The notes beneath the pieces were generated by a model. The model made no database searches, had not been told where the DNA came from, and saw only the letters and a program-made list of their open reading frames with translations. The position numbers were made by a program, and so were the translations under genes. From an uncultured Commensalibacter sp. (GTDB taxonomy: Bacteria > Pseudomonadota > Alphaproteobacteria > Acetobacterales > Acetobacteraceae), in assembly GCA_945266285.1 (NCBI GenBank), contig CALYOP010000005.1, positions 62,001-126,000 on the forward strand: 64,000 bases of DNA, given 5' to 3'. Numbering within the stretch: position 1 is the first letter of the stretch; the number at the start of each line of letters is the position of its first letter. This document shows positions 6,902 through 13,671 of this stretch, in pieces.

Positions 6902-7246
6902 ATGCCCGCCATCAACTGGACTGAGATTGATCACCTGCTTCCTGATCTGATTGATGCGGGAAAGTCGCAACGAGCGATGGCTCGCCAGTTTGGTATTTCA
7001 GAAAACAGCATTTGCCGACGCATTGAGAGGATTGGTCTTTGGCCACGATATCAAAAAGCCCGCTTACGCTATCAATATCGCAAAGGAGGAAATAGCGGTA
7101 GAAAACGCTATAGCGTCTCTCTTGATAGCCTGGTCAAGCGTCAATGCCTGCGTTGTCATCGCCCCTTTATGGCTGAAACCCGTTTTTTGCGCCTTTGCCC
7201 TGAATGCCGGCAAGGGGTGACCTTATGGCAAGGCTGTCTGCAATGA
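6902..7246 (+). CDS. GcrA-like HTH protein with zinc ribbon
   Basis: Residues of about 5-45 form a helix-turn-helix (LLPDLIDAGKSQRAMARQFGISENSICRRIERIGL), and the C-terminal third has a Cys4 ribbon, CLRC-x16-CPEC. This HTH-plus-ribbon layout resembles alphaproteobacterial GcrA-like regulators and related phage proteins; identity with GcrA is not claimed. I prefer the ATG at 6902, eight bases after a GGGGGGA ribosome-binding site, over the ATG at 6896, which is too close to it. It sits at the head of a rightward cluster leading to replication-type genes. Confidence 0.6.
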   Translation: MPAINWTEIDHLLPDLIDAGKSQRAMARQFGISENSICRRIERIGLWPRYQKARLRYQYRKGGNSGRKRYSVSLDSLVKRQCLRCHRPFMAETRFLRLCPECRQGVTLWQGCLQ

Positions 7247-7474
7247 TGAGTGCCAATGCTTTTCCTTTCTCATATTCTGCCCTTTCTTTCGCCTTGGTGA
7301 AGGAAGGGGGAGAACGTGGGCAAACTCTTAGGACTATTTCAACCACGATACAGATCAAGGCCGCCCTGTTCTCCGCCCGCTCTCTGCACAACTCCTCTCC
7401 CCTCCACGGAAACCATCATAAGGGGAGAAAATTCCGTGCAGAGAGAAAATCCTTCCGTGAGGAGAGAATTTAAT

Positions 7475-7780
7475 ATGGATGCTGATAAAGTCGCAAAGGA
7501 TGCTCAGGAAATGGTGAAAGTCATGGTGGAGGCTTATCCAGGCAAGTCCGTTAAAGGGGCTTTGCGCGATGTGTCTTTGCAAACATCCATTCCAGCAGGT
7601 CAGATCAAGCGCCTTTATTATCAGGAATGGCGCACCATTCCCGCCCATATTTTTATAAATTTAAGACGTTCTTACCAGAAACATATCATCAGGGCGATGA
7701 AGAATGCCGAGCATCAGCAGATGCTTTTCCGGCAAGAACTTGAAAACTTCGACAAGGATTTTCCTGAATGCTCTGGCTAA
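7475..7780 (+). CDS. Hypothetical early phage protein, 101 aa
   Basis: Begins MDADKVAKDAQEMVKVMVEAYPG after a GAGGAGAG ribosome-binding site at about 7460-7467. The frame is open upstream, but that part has unlikely composition. The protein is predicted helical, with a central SLQTSIPAGQIKRLYYQEW that could be a helix-turn-helix and a basic FINLRRSYQKHIIRAM segment, suggesting nucleic-acid binding. Its stop overlaps the next small ORF as TAATG. Confidence 0.6.
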   Translation: MDADKVAKDAQEMVKVMVEAYPGKSVKGALRDVSLQTSIPAGQIKRLYYQEWRTIPAHIFINLRRSYQKHIIRAMKNAEHQQMLFRQELENFDKDFPECSG

Positions 7781-7923
7781 TGTTTAAATGCAGGCTGTAC
7801 GTCATCGGAGGAAGATTATGCATCAATGTCGCACTAAAACTTAAATCGATCGCCATTATCCTGGCAAACAAAGCGGATCGATTACAAGCGATCCTCAAGG
7901 CAAAACAACAGAATTTACAATAA
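7780..7923 (+). CDS. Small basic protein, 47 aa, translationally coupled
   Basis: An ATG overlapping the upstream stop as TAATG opens a 47-codon frame ending TAA at 7923. The product has a hydrophobic centre (INVALKLKSIAIILANKADRL) and a Lys/Gln-rich end. Overlap with the preceding gene is the main support. Function is unknown. Confidence 0.45.
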   Translation: MFKCRLYVIGGRLCINVALKLKSIAIILANKADRLQAILKAKQQNLQ

Positions 7924-8041
7924 ATATGTCGGTGCATCCTTCTTTAAGGCAGCACCTTAACAGTTAACCCAGTTTCGTTGTGAGGGGCTTAGGCCTACCA
8001 AAACTTCGGCCCCTCGCACGAGCCTTTTGAAAGTAAAAGCT

Positions 8042-9028
8042 ATGGAAACTGTAGCGCAACGTTACAATTGGAGCAAGTTTTATTGGAATGACTGGGGAAA
8101 TGACGCAGCGCTCCAGGATTGTGATATGGCCAGTCAGGGGCTTTGGATCAATCTGCTTAGACTGATGTTCCAAAGTGAAAGACCTGGCTTTTTGCAGATC
8201 AATGGCAAACCCATGACGACTTTGCAGATTGCCAAACGTACCGGCTTTGATCGACGATCCATTGAAAAGAAGCTTGCTGTTCTTATTGCAAACAAGGTCT
8301 GTTCTGTAGATGAAAACGGCGTTCTTTATTCGCGTCGTATGGTGCGTGAAATTGAGGCACGCTTAAAGAAAAATTGTAATAAGGATACCAGTGCGCCGCA
8401 AGATCGCAGCAAAGTGGATGCAAACACGCAGCAAACTGGATGCAACTCTGCTACAAGTTTGCAGAAGAAAATCCCAGAAAACCGACAAAAAACGCAAAAC
8501 CCTCTATATACAGATACAGATACAGATACAGATATAGAAGAAGAGAAAAAAGAAAGATTAAAGAAAAAAGATTTTTCTTCTGCCGAAGACACCATACCTC
8601 CCGACCCTGCCCCTGGCAAAACCAAAAAACCAAAATCCGATCCCAGGGGAACACTTTTGCCCAAGGATTGGCAACCCGATGCAGAAGATCGCGACTATGC
8701 AATCAAGCTGGGGCTTAATCCGCAAATAACCGCTTTGAAGTTTTTCAATCACTGGACGGGTGAAGCAACCGGTGCTAAGGCACGCAAGGTCAGTTGGAAA
8801 AAAAGCTGGCAAAACTGGTGTTTGCGGGCAGTTGAGTTCAGTCAGGGACGAAACTCTTACACGCCCCCTATGAGCAATCGGGAGCGTATTGGTCAAAAAC
8901 TGGATGAAATGGGGAAAATCATTCATCTCCATCAACGTGCAGGCCAGGCTCAGAATACCCCCAATACGCAGGCTTATGACCCGTTTGAAAATGACGAGGA
9001 AACACTTCGTCTTGCGTTTGGAGAATGA
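8042..9028 (+). CDS. Phage replication-initiation-type protein
   Basis: About 328 residues. The N-terminal domain (WSKFYWNDWGNDAALQDCDMASQGLWINLLRLMFQSERPGFL) looks like the winged-helix head found in many phage replisome-organiser proteins: conversion of a small protein unit, TLQIAKRTGFDRRSIEKKLAVL as recognition helix. A low-complexity linker with four Thr-Asp repeats follows, then a C-terminal domain (LPKDWQPDAEDRDYAIKLGL and FFNHWTGEATG) of the kind common in phage DnaT/DUF-type replication proteins. Start at ATG 8042 is preferred to an in-frame TTG at 8027. It overlaps the next gene by ATGA. Confidence 0.65.
   Translation: METVAQRYNWSKFYWNDWGNDAALQDCDMASQGLWINLLRLMFQSERPGFLQINGKPMTTLQIAKRTGFDRRSIEKKLAVLIANKVCSVDENGVLYSRRMVREIEARLKKNCNKDTSAPQDRSKVDANTQQTGCNSATSLQKKIPENRQKTQNPLYTDTDTDTDIEEEKKERLKKKDFSSAEDTIPPDPAPGKTKKPKSDPRGTLLPKDWQPDAEDRDYAIKLGLNPQITALKFFNHWTGEATGAKARKVSWKKSWQNWCLRAVEFSQGRNSYTPPMSNRERIGQKLDEMGKIIHLHQRAGQAQNTPNTQAYDPFENDEETLRLAFGE
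8511..8534 (+). repeat. (CAGATA)4 in-frame microsatellite
   Basis: Four perfect CAGATA units encode a Thr-Asp repeat in the linker of the replication protein. Units of six bases keep the frame, so copy-number change would alter linker length without inactivating the gene. Confidence 0.85.
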
Positions 9029-9780
9029 TCATGAACGCATTAACCCAACCTCTTCCTGAGGAAGAAAAAGCAGCCGTTCAGCATAAAATCGCAAGCTGGA
9101 TCAATAATTTGGTCATGCTGACCAAAAAAGCAGACCGCAGCATTGATGAACGTTGGATTGCCACACTGACCAACGCCCTGATGGCTGAGTTCAAACCCTG
9201 GTATTTCTGCAAATCCTCCATGCTTTTCATCGCCAAACGTCACGAGTTTTTCCCGTCTTTCAAGGAAATCGGTGATGATTTTAAAGAATGGATTGAATCA
9301 GAAATCGCCAGAAGAAACCTGACTGGACACGATCAGGGCGAATACGAAACCCAACGCTTCAAACGCCTTTCCGAAAGTGGACAGGCTCTGGTAAAATCCT
9401 TTCGTATCAAGCAGTCCAAACAGTGGCGGCATTATGCTGTTGGCAACAATACCGAAGGGGCGGAAATCAACCCGCCACCGTTTGATGAGCAAATCCGGCG
9501 GGAAAATCAACGCGCAAACTGGCTTCACGACAAATATCCCGAAGCCTGGGCGTATCTTTTTCCCAAAGAAGCCGAAGAAGAACGTAAGGCCAAGGATTTT
9601 TCCAAAGATTACACCGAAGACCAGATCTATCGCACCGTCATGCAAATCCAAAATGGCCCGCAAGACCGGTTAACCGCTTTAAGACTAAACGCATTAAGGG
9701 CAGGCATACGCCGCTACGCCCCGCAAAACCTCGCTTTTTTTGAAGAACTGGTCGCAGAAAAACCGGAAGTCGCATCATGA
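9025..9780 (+). CDS. Phage replication-associated protein (possible helicase loader)
   Basis: A 251-residue protein starting at an ATG that overlaps the upstream stop; a second ATG two codons on could also be used. It has a helical N-terminal part and a segment KSSMLFIAKRHEFFPSFKEIGDDFKEW reminiscent of phage helicase loader/inhibitor proteins, in which an aromatic-Phe-Pro-x-x-x-Glu-Ile motif is common. No Walker motif is present, so it is not a DnaC-type ATPase. The assignment rests on position after the replication protein and on weak motif likeness. Confidence 0.4.
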   Translation: MIMNALTQPLPEEEKAAVQHKIASWINNLVMLTKKADRSIDERWIATLTNALMAEFKPWYFCKSSMLFIAKRHEFFPSFKEIGDDFKEWIESEIARRNLTGHDQGEYETQRFKRLSESGQALVKSFRIKQSKQWRHYAVGNNTEGAEINPPPFDEQIRRENQRANWLHDKYPEAWAYLFPKEAEEERKAKDFSKDYTEDQIYRTVMQIQNGPQDRLTALRLNALRAGIRRYAPQNLAFFEELVAEKPEVAS

Positions 9781-9852
9781 CCAGTCCAGTCAACACCCGA
9801 GATCCTTACCTCCAGCAACATTGACAACGAAATCCCTTTTTAGGAAACAGTG

Positions 9853-10452
9853 ATGAGCAAACGCGAAGAAAACGATTGGTATGTTGAAGATGAAGCCGTT
9901 ACCCAATGCCTGATTGAAAAAGAGCGCTTTTTTGGCTATACGCTCTGTGATCCTTGCTGCGGTCAGCAAAACATCCTGAAAGTCTTTTCTGAAACCCCAA
10001 GCGACATTACGGGTGTTCAGGATCTTGAAGGCATGGATATTGTCAAAAGGCCCTGCCCGCATGAAGCAGTTTATAACGTGACAGGCAGGAAACCTAACAT
10101 TCGTATTCAAAACTTTCTGGAATATTCAGGGCCAAAGCAATGGGACAGCATCGTTTGCAACCCGCCTTTTAAAGATGCCCAAGCCTTTATTGAAAAAGCC
10201 CTCAGTGTGACGCGTTTTAAGGTCTGTGCCTTTCTCCGTCTGGCCTTTCTGGAAGGGAAAGGTAGACAGGCTTTTTATGAGGCGCATCCTCTTACCCGCT
10301 TGTGGGTATCGCGCGGCAGAGCAAAAATAACGCCTGGTTCCTTCATGTCCATCCCCACCGAACAACGCCGACCCCTCAGCAGTACAGAAGCGTATGCCTG
10401 GTTTGTTTTTGAGCATGGACGTCAACCCTCCAATACGCATGGATGGTTTTAA
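9853..10452 (+). CDS. Phage DNA N6-adenine methyltransferase-like protein
   Basis: The 199-residue protein has the AdoMet-binding motif I (LCDPCCGQQNILKVF, residues about 32-46) and the catalytic motif NPPF (about 97-100, within WDSIVCNPPFKDA), an arrangement of N6-adenine methyltransferases. There is no target-recognition domain of size, so the specificity is simple or unknown. No restriction endonuclease is nearby, so it is an orphan that may protect phage DNA or affect regulation. The start at 9853 follows an AGGAAA ribosome-binding site. Its stop overlaps the next ATG (TAATG). Confidence 0.75.
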   Translation: MSKREENDWYVEDEAVTQCLIEKERFFGYTLCDPCCGQQNILKVFSETPSDITGVQDLEGMDIVKRPCPHEAVYNVTGRKPNIRIQNFLEYSGPKQWDSIVCNPPFKDAQAFIEKALSVTRFKVCAFLRLAFLEGKGRQAFYEAHPLTRLWVSRGRAKITPGSFMSIPTEQRRPLSSTEAYAWFVFEHGRQPSNTHGWF

Positions 10453-10973
10453 TGGCCAGAAAGAGAAACGCCAAAAAGAAAACCCCCACTATTCCCGCTT
10501 TGGTCAAGGAACATAACCTGACCGAACGCTGGCATCGGGGTGAACTGGTCATTGAAGTCGGCCCCGAGCCGGATAACCCAAAACAGAACGTGACCAGGGC
10601 AAGGCGGAAATGCGCTTATGATGAATTGTGGAACCGTGGTGTAATTACAGATGAACAGCGTATGGCCGTGCAAACCTATGCCATCTTGTGTGAACAGGCA
10701 ACTGGTGCATGCCAGGATGCACTAGCACGGGTTAATCTTTTGAGAGAATCAAGACACTACTGGGAACCAACACATACAATGTTGATTGCCACAGGCAAAT
10801 TACGAGAGATATGGTCAATTTTGGGCAGAAAACAGACAGATATTTTAAATATGCTTGTTCTTAGAAATATGAGAGCTAAAGAAATCGCAAGAATCACCAA
10901 TACGCCCTCATATCATCAAATTACTGGCCGAATTAAAGGAATATTGGAAAGGCTGGAAGATTTTTTTCAATAA
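10452..10973 (+). CDS. Phage late-regulator-like HTH protein
   Basis: 173 residues from the coupled ATG at 10452. The N-terminus is very basic (ARKRNAKKK), a central region has Cys and Tyr residues in a helical context, and the C-terminus holds a sigma-region-4-like helix-turn-helix (NMRAKEIARITNTPSYHQITGRIKGILERL). It is the last gene before a strong terminator at 11045 and the late morphogenesis genes, a position often held by late activators or antiterminators. The role is inferred from position and motif only. Confidence 0.5.
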   Translation: MARKRNAKKKTPTIPALVKEHNLTERWHRGELVIEVGPEPDNPKQNVTRARRKCAYDELWNRGVITDEQRMAVQTYAILCEQATGACQDALARVNLLRESRHYWEPTHTMLIATGKLREIWSILGRKQTDILNMLVLRNMRAKEIARITNTPSYHQITGRIKGILERLEDFFQ

Positions 10974-11044
10974 AGCAAATATTAGGACTTGAAAACGAGT
11001 CTCGTCTTTGATATAAAAAGTATATTCTATTCTTTTTGTGTCCG

Positions 11045-11071
11045 AAGCTCACTATCTCAGTGGGCTTTTTT
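11045..11071 (+). terminator. Rho-independent terminator of early rightward operon
   Basis: AAGCTCACT pairs with AGTGGGCTT around the loop ATCTC, followed by a run of Ts. It closes the replication/regulator operon. Confidence 0.8.
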
Positions 11072-11106
11072 GTTGGAAAGCGATCAGGTTGGTACACGCC
11101 TTTACC

Positions 11107-11367
11107 TTACGATCCGCCCGATTTTCCTTTCGGATCAGAAGGCATTAATCCCGATTCCTTCAGCGTCGCAAGCATATTTAAAATCACAATAATTTCATCA
11201 TTCACGCGAGTTCTTCCTGAAACCATATTTCGAAGATTACGGGCAATAATATCCTGCTCACGTCTGTCACCCAATGATTGCATAATACGGGCAAGACTGC
11301 TTTGATTAAGGCTGAGATCATGAATGGCCTGGGTCAGATGTGCGCCTGTAGCAATCTTGTATTTCAT
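11107..11367 (-). CDS. Small HTH-type regulator, 86 aa
   Basis: A helix-rich 86-residue protein (HLTQAIHDLSLNQSSLARIM, then IIARNLRNMVSGRTRVNDEIIVILNML) that looks like a divergent Cro/CI-type helix-turn-helix. It reads leftward, against the surrounding operons. A GAGG ribosome-binding site eight bases before the ATG is buried in a perfect hairpin (11376-11392). Transcription probably comes from the consensus promoter at 11580-11608, through a 35-codon ORF. The C-terminus is polar (SDPKGKSGGS). Confidence 0.55.
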   Translation of the reverse strand: MKYKIATGAHLTQAIHDLSLNQSSLARIMQSLGDRREQDIIARNLRNMVSGRTRVNDEIIVILNMLATLKESGLMPSDPKGKSGGS

Positions 11368-11375
11368 GAAAAAAT

Positions 11376-11417
11376 CCTCTATATTATAGAGGAGATAGCC
11401 GAGGATTTCTCCTCGGC
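11376..11417 (-). promoter_or_regulatory. Two leader hairpins before the 86-aa HTH gene
   Basis: On the message, GCCGAGGA/TCCTCGGC (11398-11417) forms an 8-bp stem with a 4-base loop. Then CCTCTAT/ATAGAGG (11376-11392) forms a 7-bp stem with a 3-base loop, followed by ATTTTTTC and the ATG. The GAGG ribosome-binding site lies in the 3' arm of the second stem. Termination or ribosome-binding-site occlusion are both possible. Confidence 0.6.
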
Positions 11418-11424
11418 CCCTCTG

Positions 11425-11532
11425 TTAGTTACTTAAAGAAAAAGTAATAGTAATCGCTACTTTTTCACCAGAGATTGAAAGTTCCAGTTTCATTCTCTGT
11501 AATAACCACCAGAGGAAGATGATGAGGCTCAT
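11425..11532 (-). CDS. Small hydrophobic peptide, 35 aa
   Basis: An ATG at 11532 follows a strong GAGGAG ribosome-binding site and opens 35 codons: a hydrophobic, Trp-containing head (MSLIIFLWWLLQRM) and an amphipathic tail ending ITFSLSN. A near-perfect promoter lies about 50 bases upstream. It heads the transcript to the 86-aa HTH gene. It could be a leader peptide, a small membrane protein or a type I-like toxin; sequence cannot decide. Confidence 0.5.
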   Translation of the reverse strand: MSLIIFLWWLLQRMKLELSISGEKVAITITFSLSN

Positions 11533-11579
11533 CTTTCTCTCCTCTGATTTTGTTAGGGCTTAATTGCCTTAACCCTTAT

Positions 11580-11608
11580 AGTATAGGTAAATATTACCTA
11601 TATGTCAA
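11580..11608 (-). promoter_or_regulatory. Consensus sigma-70 promoter with embedded operator
   Basis: Leftward TTGACA (11608-11603) and TATACT (11585-11580) are separated by exactly 17 bp. The perfect inverted repeat ATAGGTAA-ATA-TTACCTAT (11583-11601) fills the spacer and the start of the -10 box, so a bound repressor would block polymerase directly. Confidence 0.75.
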
Positions 11609-11611
11609 ACT

Positions 11612-11647
11612 AAAAAGTGCATTTTTCTACGGAAATCTGCACTTTTT
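11612..11647. terminator. Bidirectional hairpin terminator
   Basis: AAAAAGTGCA (11612-11621) pairs with TGCACTTTTT (11638-11647), with T-runs in both directions. It lies just upstream of the leftward promoter and insulates the island from rightward reading. Confidence 0.65.
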
Positions 11648-11702
11648 TTATGTCCCAAAAAATCGACCTGATTAATCCCAAAGCCTGTTTTCTAAAATAA
11701 CA

Positions 11703-11735
11703 AAAGCCCGCAATGCAGCAAACATTGCGGGCTTT
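11703..11735. terminator. Strong symmetrical hairpin terminator
   Basis: AAAGCCCGCAATG (11703-11715) and CATTGCGGGCTTT (11723-11735) form a perfect 13-bp stem with a 7-base loop. The short T-tracts on both sides fit a bidirectional terminator separating the regulatory island from the late operon. Confidence 0.75.
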
Positions 11736-11762
11736 CTGATTCAAACCGTGAAAGAGCACGAG

Positions 11763-11946
11763 ATGAACTTACATGATCTTAACACTTTACTGAAGGAAGT
11801 ACAAGATATGAGCGATTGGCGTTTTATCATGATTTGGTCACTGTGTTTCTTATGGATTGTTTTACGTCGCTGATTGGCCATTTATTGTCGTAAGCCTGCT
11901 GGTCGTTGTCTGGGCCTCGGCTTATGCCTATTTCAAATCCCGTTAA
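11763..11946 (+). pseudogene. Two-helix membrane protein gene with apparent frameshift
   Basis: ATG 11763 gives 36 codons ending in a hydrophobic helix (WRFIMIWSLCFLWIV) and a TGA at 11871-11873. Immediately after, another frame encodes DWPFIVVSLLVVVWASAYAYFKSR and stops at 11946. Removing one T from the TTTT run near 11855 joins them into a 60-residue protein with two membrane helices, of holin-like size, just before terminase. It may be a broken gene, two overlapping small ORFs (a TTG could start the second) or an assembly error. Confidence 0.45.
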
Positions 11947-11996
11947 AGTTTCCATAGGACTTGATTAAAAATCAAAATTTATCAAGAAATCAAGTG

Positions 11997-12311
11997 ATGT
12001 CCCACGGTGGCCCAAGAACAGGAGCCGGAAGAAAAAAAGGCTCTTCCAATAAAATATCCGCAAAGGCTGTTATCGAAAAAATCAGCGCCGAGGATATGAA
12101 ATCGCCCCTCGAAATCATGACCCATATCATGCACCAAGCCTTTGATAAGGGTGATTTTGAAATGGCACTGGATGCAGCCCATAAAGCCGCCCCTTATATG
12201 CATGCCAAACTAAGCGAATCAAAGCTGGAACATACCAGCCCCGATCATTCCATGTCGGGTGCTGGGCCGTTAGTGATTGAGATTGTCAAACCCTGTCAGG
12301 ATAAAGAATAA
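11997..12311 (+). CDS. Terminase small subunit-like protein
   Basis: About 104 residues from ATG 11997. It starts with the motif MSHGGPRTGAGRKKGSSNK, frequent at the N-terminus of phage packaging proteins that bind DNA, followed by helical segments (KAVIEKISAEDMKSPLEIMTHIMHQAF). It directly precedes the terminase large subunit, 6 bases away, so it is the expected small subunit or packaging accessory protein. An in-frame TTG at 11961 is possible but lies too close to the only purine-rich motif. It is shorter than many small terminases. Confidence 0.65.
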   Translation: MSHGGPRTGAGRKKGSSNKISAKAVIEKISAEDMKSPLEIMTHIMHQAFDKGDFEMALDAAHKAAPYMHAKLSESKLEHTSPDHSMSGAGPLVIEIVKPCQDKE

Positions 12312-12317
12312 AGATTT

Positions 12318-13559
12318 GTGACCCCTTTGCCCAAAGTTCAGATTGCCGAAGCGTTTGCCGATCTGTTTACGCCCTCGCGCTACAAGCTTTATTACGGTGG
12401 TCGCGGCGGGGCCAAGTCATGGGCTTTTGCCAGAGCCTTAATCATTCGGGCCTTGCAAAAGCCTATCCGTATTCTTTGCTGTCGTGAGTTCCAGAACTCA
12501 ATCCGACAATCCGTGCATCAGCTTCTGGCTGAACAGATTGATAGGATGGGTCTTGGCGCTTACTTCAGGGTTAAGGAAACCACGATCGAAGGGGTAAATG
12601 GTTCCGAGTTTCTCTTTATGGGACTTGCACGTAATATTCAGGGCATTAAATCAACCGAGAATATTACCATCGCCTGGGTTGAAGAGGCGCAAACCATCAG
12701 CCAGCCCAGCCTTGATCTGCTTATACCAACCATTCGCGCGCCCAATTCTGAAATCTGGTTTTCCTGGAACCCACTGGATGAAGAAGCCCCGATTGAGCGT
12801 TTGAAAGAAAGCCTGGTCAATGATTCGGTTGCCATTCTCCAAAAGGTAGGCTGGCAGGACAATCCATGGTTTCCCAAAGAACTGGAAGCCGAACGCAAAC
12901 GCCTCTTATCACACGATCCTTCGGCTTATGAACATGTCTGGGAAGGCCATTTCAAGGTTATTTCCGATGCCGTGATTTTCAAGGATCGCGTGGTCTTTGA
13001 ACCCTTTGAAACCCCGTCCAACACCCGCTTTTACCACGGTGTGGATTGGGGTTTTGCCGTAGACCCCACCGCAGTTGTGCGATGCTTTATCAAGGATCAA
13101 TGCCTGTATGTGGATGTCGAAGCCGTCGCCCACAAGGTCGAAATCGATCAGATGACCCTGCTTTTCAATCAGGTGCCCACCATGCGGCGCTGGCCAATCA
13201 AGGCCGATAGCGCAAGGCCCGAGACCATATCCCATATGGCCAGGCGGGGCTTTAATATAACCGAGGCCAAAAAATGGAATGGCAGCGTTGAAGACGGTAT
13301 TACCTATCTCAAATCTTTCAACAAGATTATCGTTCATCCGCGTTGCCGTCATACCGCAAGCGAGTTTCGCCGCTATTCCTACAAGGTCGACAAGCAAACC
13401 GAAGATATCCTGCCGGTGGTTGAGGACGCCAATAACCACTGCATCGATGCCCTACGCTATGCCCTTGATGGATTGATCAAGATGGAACCCCGCACACCGA
13501 TATTTAGTCAAACCGCGTTAAACCGCATACGAAGCTACGGCACAAGAAGGAGGATTTAA
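12318..13559 (+). CDS. Terminase large subunit
   Basis: 413 residues with a packaging ATPase and a nuclease domain. The Walker A-like motif GGRGGAKS is at residues 27-34, the Walker B/catalytic Glu in ITIAWVEEAQT near 119-129, and the RNase H-like nuclease starts with YHGVDWGFAVDPTAV near 237-251, with a late DALRYALDGL motif. It belongs to the PBSX/Terminase_3-like group. The start is a GTG with a weak ribosome-binding site. It moves DNA into the prohead formed by the genes that follow. Confidence 0.92.
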   Translation: MTPLPKVQIAEAFADLFTPSRYKLYYGGRGGAKSWAFARALIIRALQKPIRILCCREFQNSIRQSVHQLLAEQIDRMGLGAYFRVKETTIEGVNGSEFLFMGLARNIQGIKSTENITIAWVEEAQTISQPSLDLLIPTIRAPNSEIWFSWNPLDEEAPIERLKESLVNDSVAILQKVGWQDNPWFPKELEAERKRLLSHDPSAYEHVWEGHFKVISDAVIFKDRVVFEPFETPSNTRFYHGVDWGFAVDPTAVVRCFIKDQCLYVDVEAVAHKVEIDQMTLLFNQVPTMRRWPIKADSARPETISHMARRGFNITEAKKWNGSVEDGITYLKSFNKIIVHPRCRHTASEFRRYSYKVDKQTEDILPVVEDANNHCIDALRYALDGLIKMEPRTPIFSQTALNRIRSYGTRRRI

Positions 13560-13671
13560 CCCTATGCTCAATGATGAAGACCCCTTTCCCTTCTCGATGA
13601 TCGTTTTATAGGCGTTCGGGTTCTGGGCGCTTTTTCTTTGGACTTGATGTTAAACCTATAACGGATAATTC

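Noticed and set aside
8508-8540. CRISPR-like short repeats
   Set aside because: Units are contiguous hexamers in a coding frame with no spacers. No CRISPR array is visible anywhere in the window.
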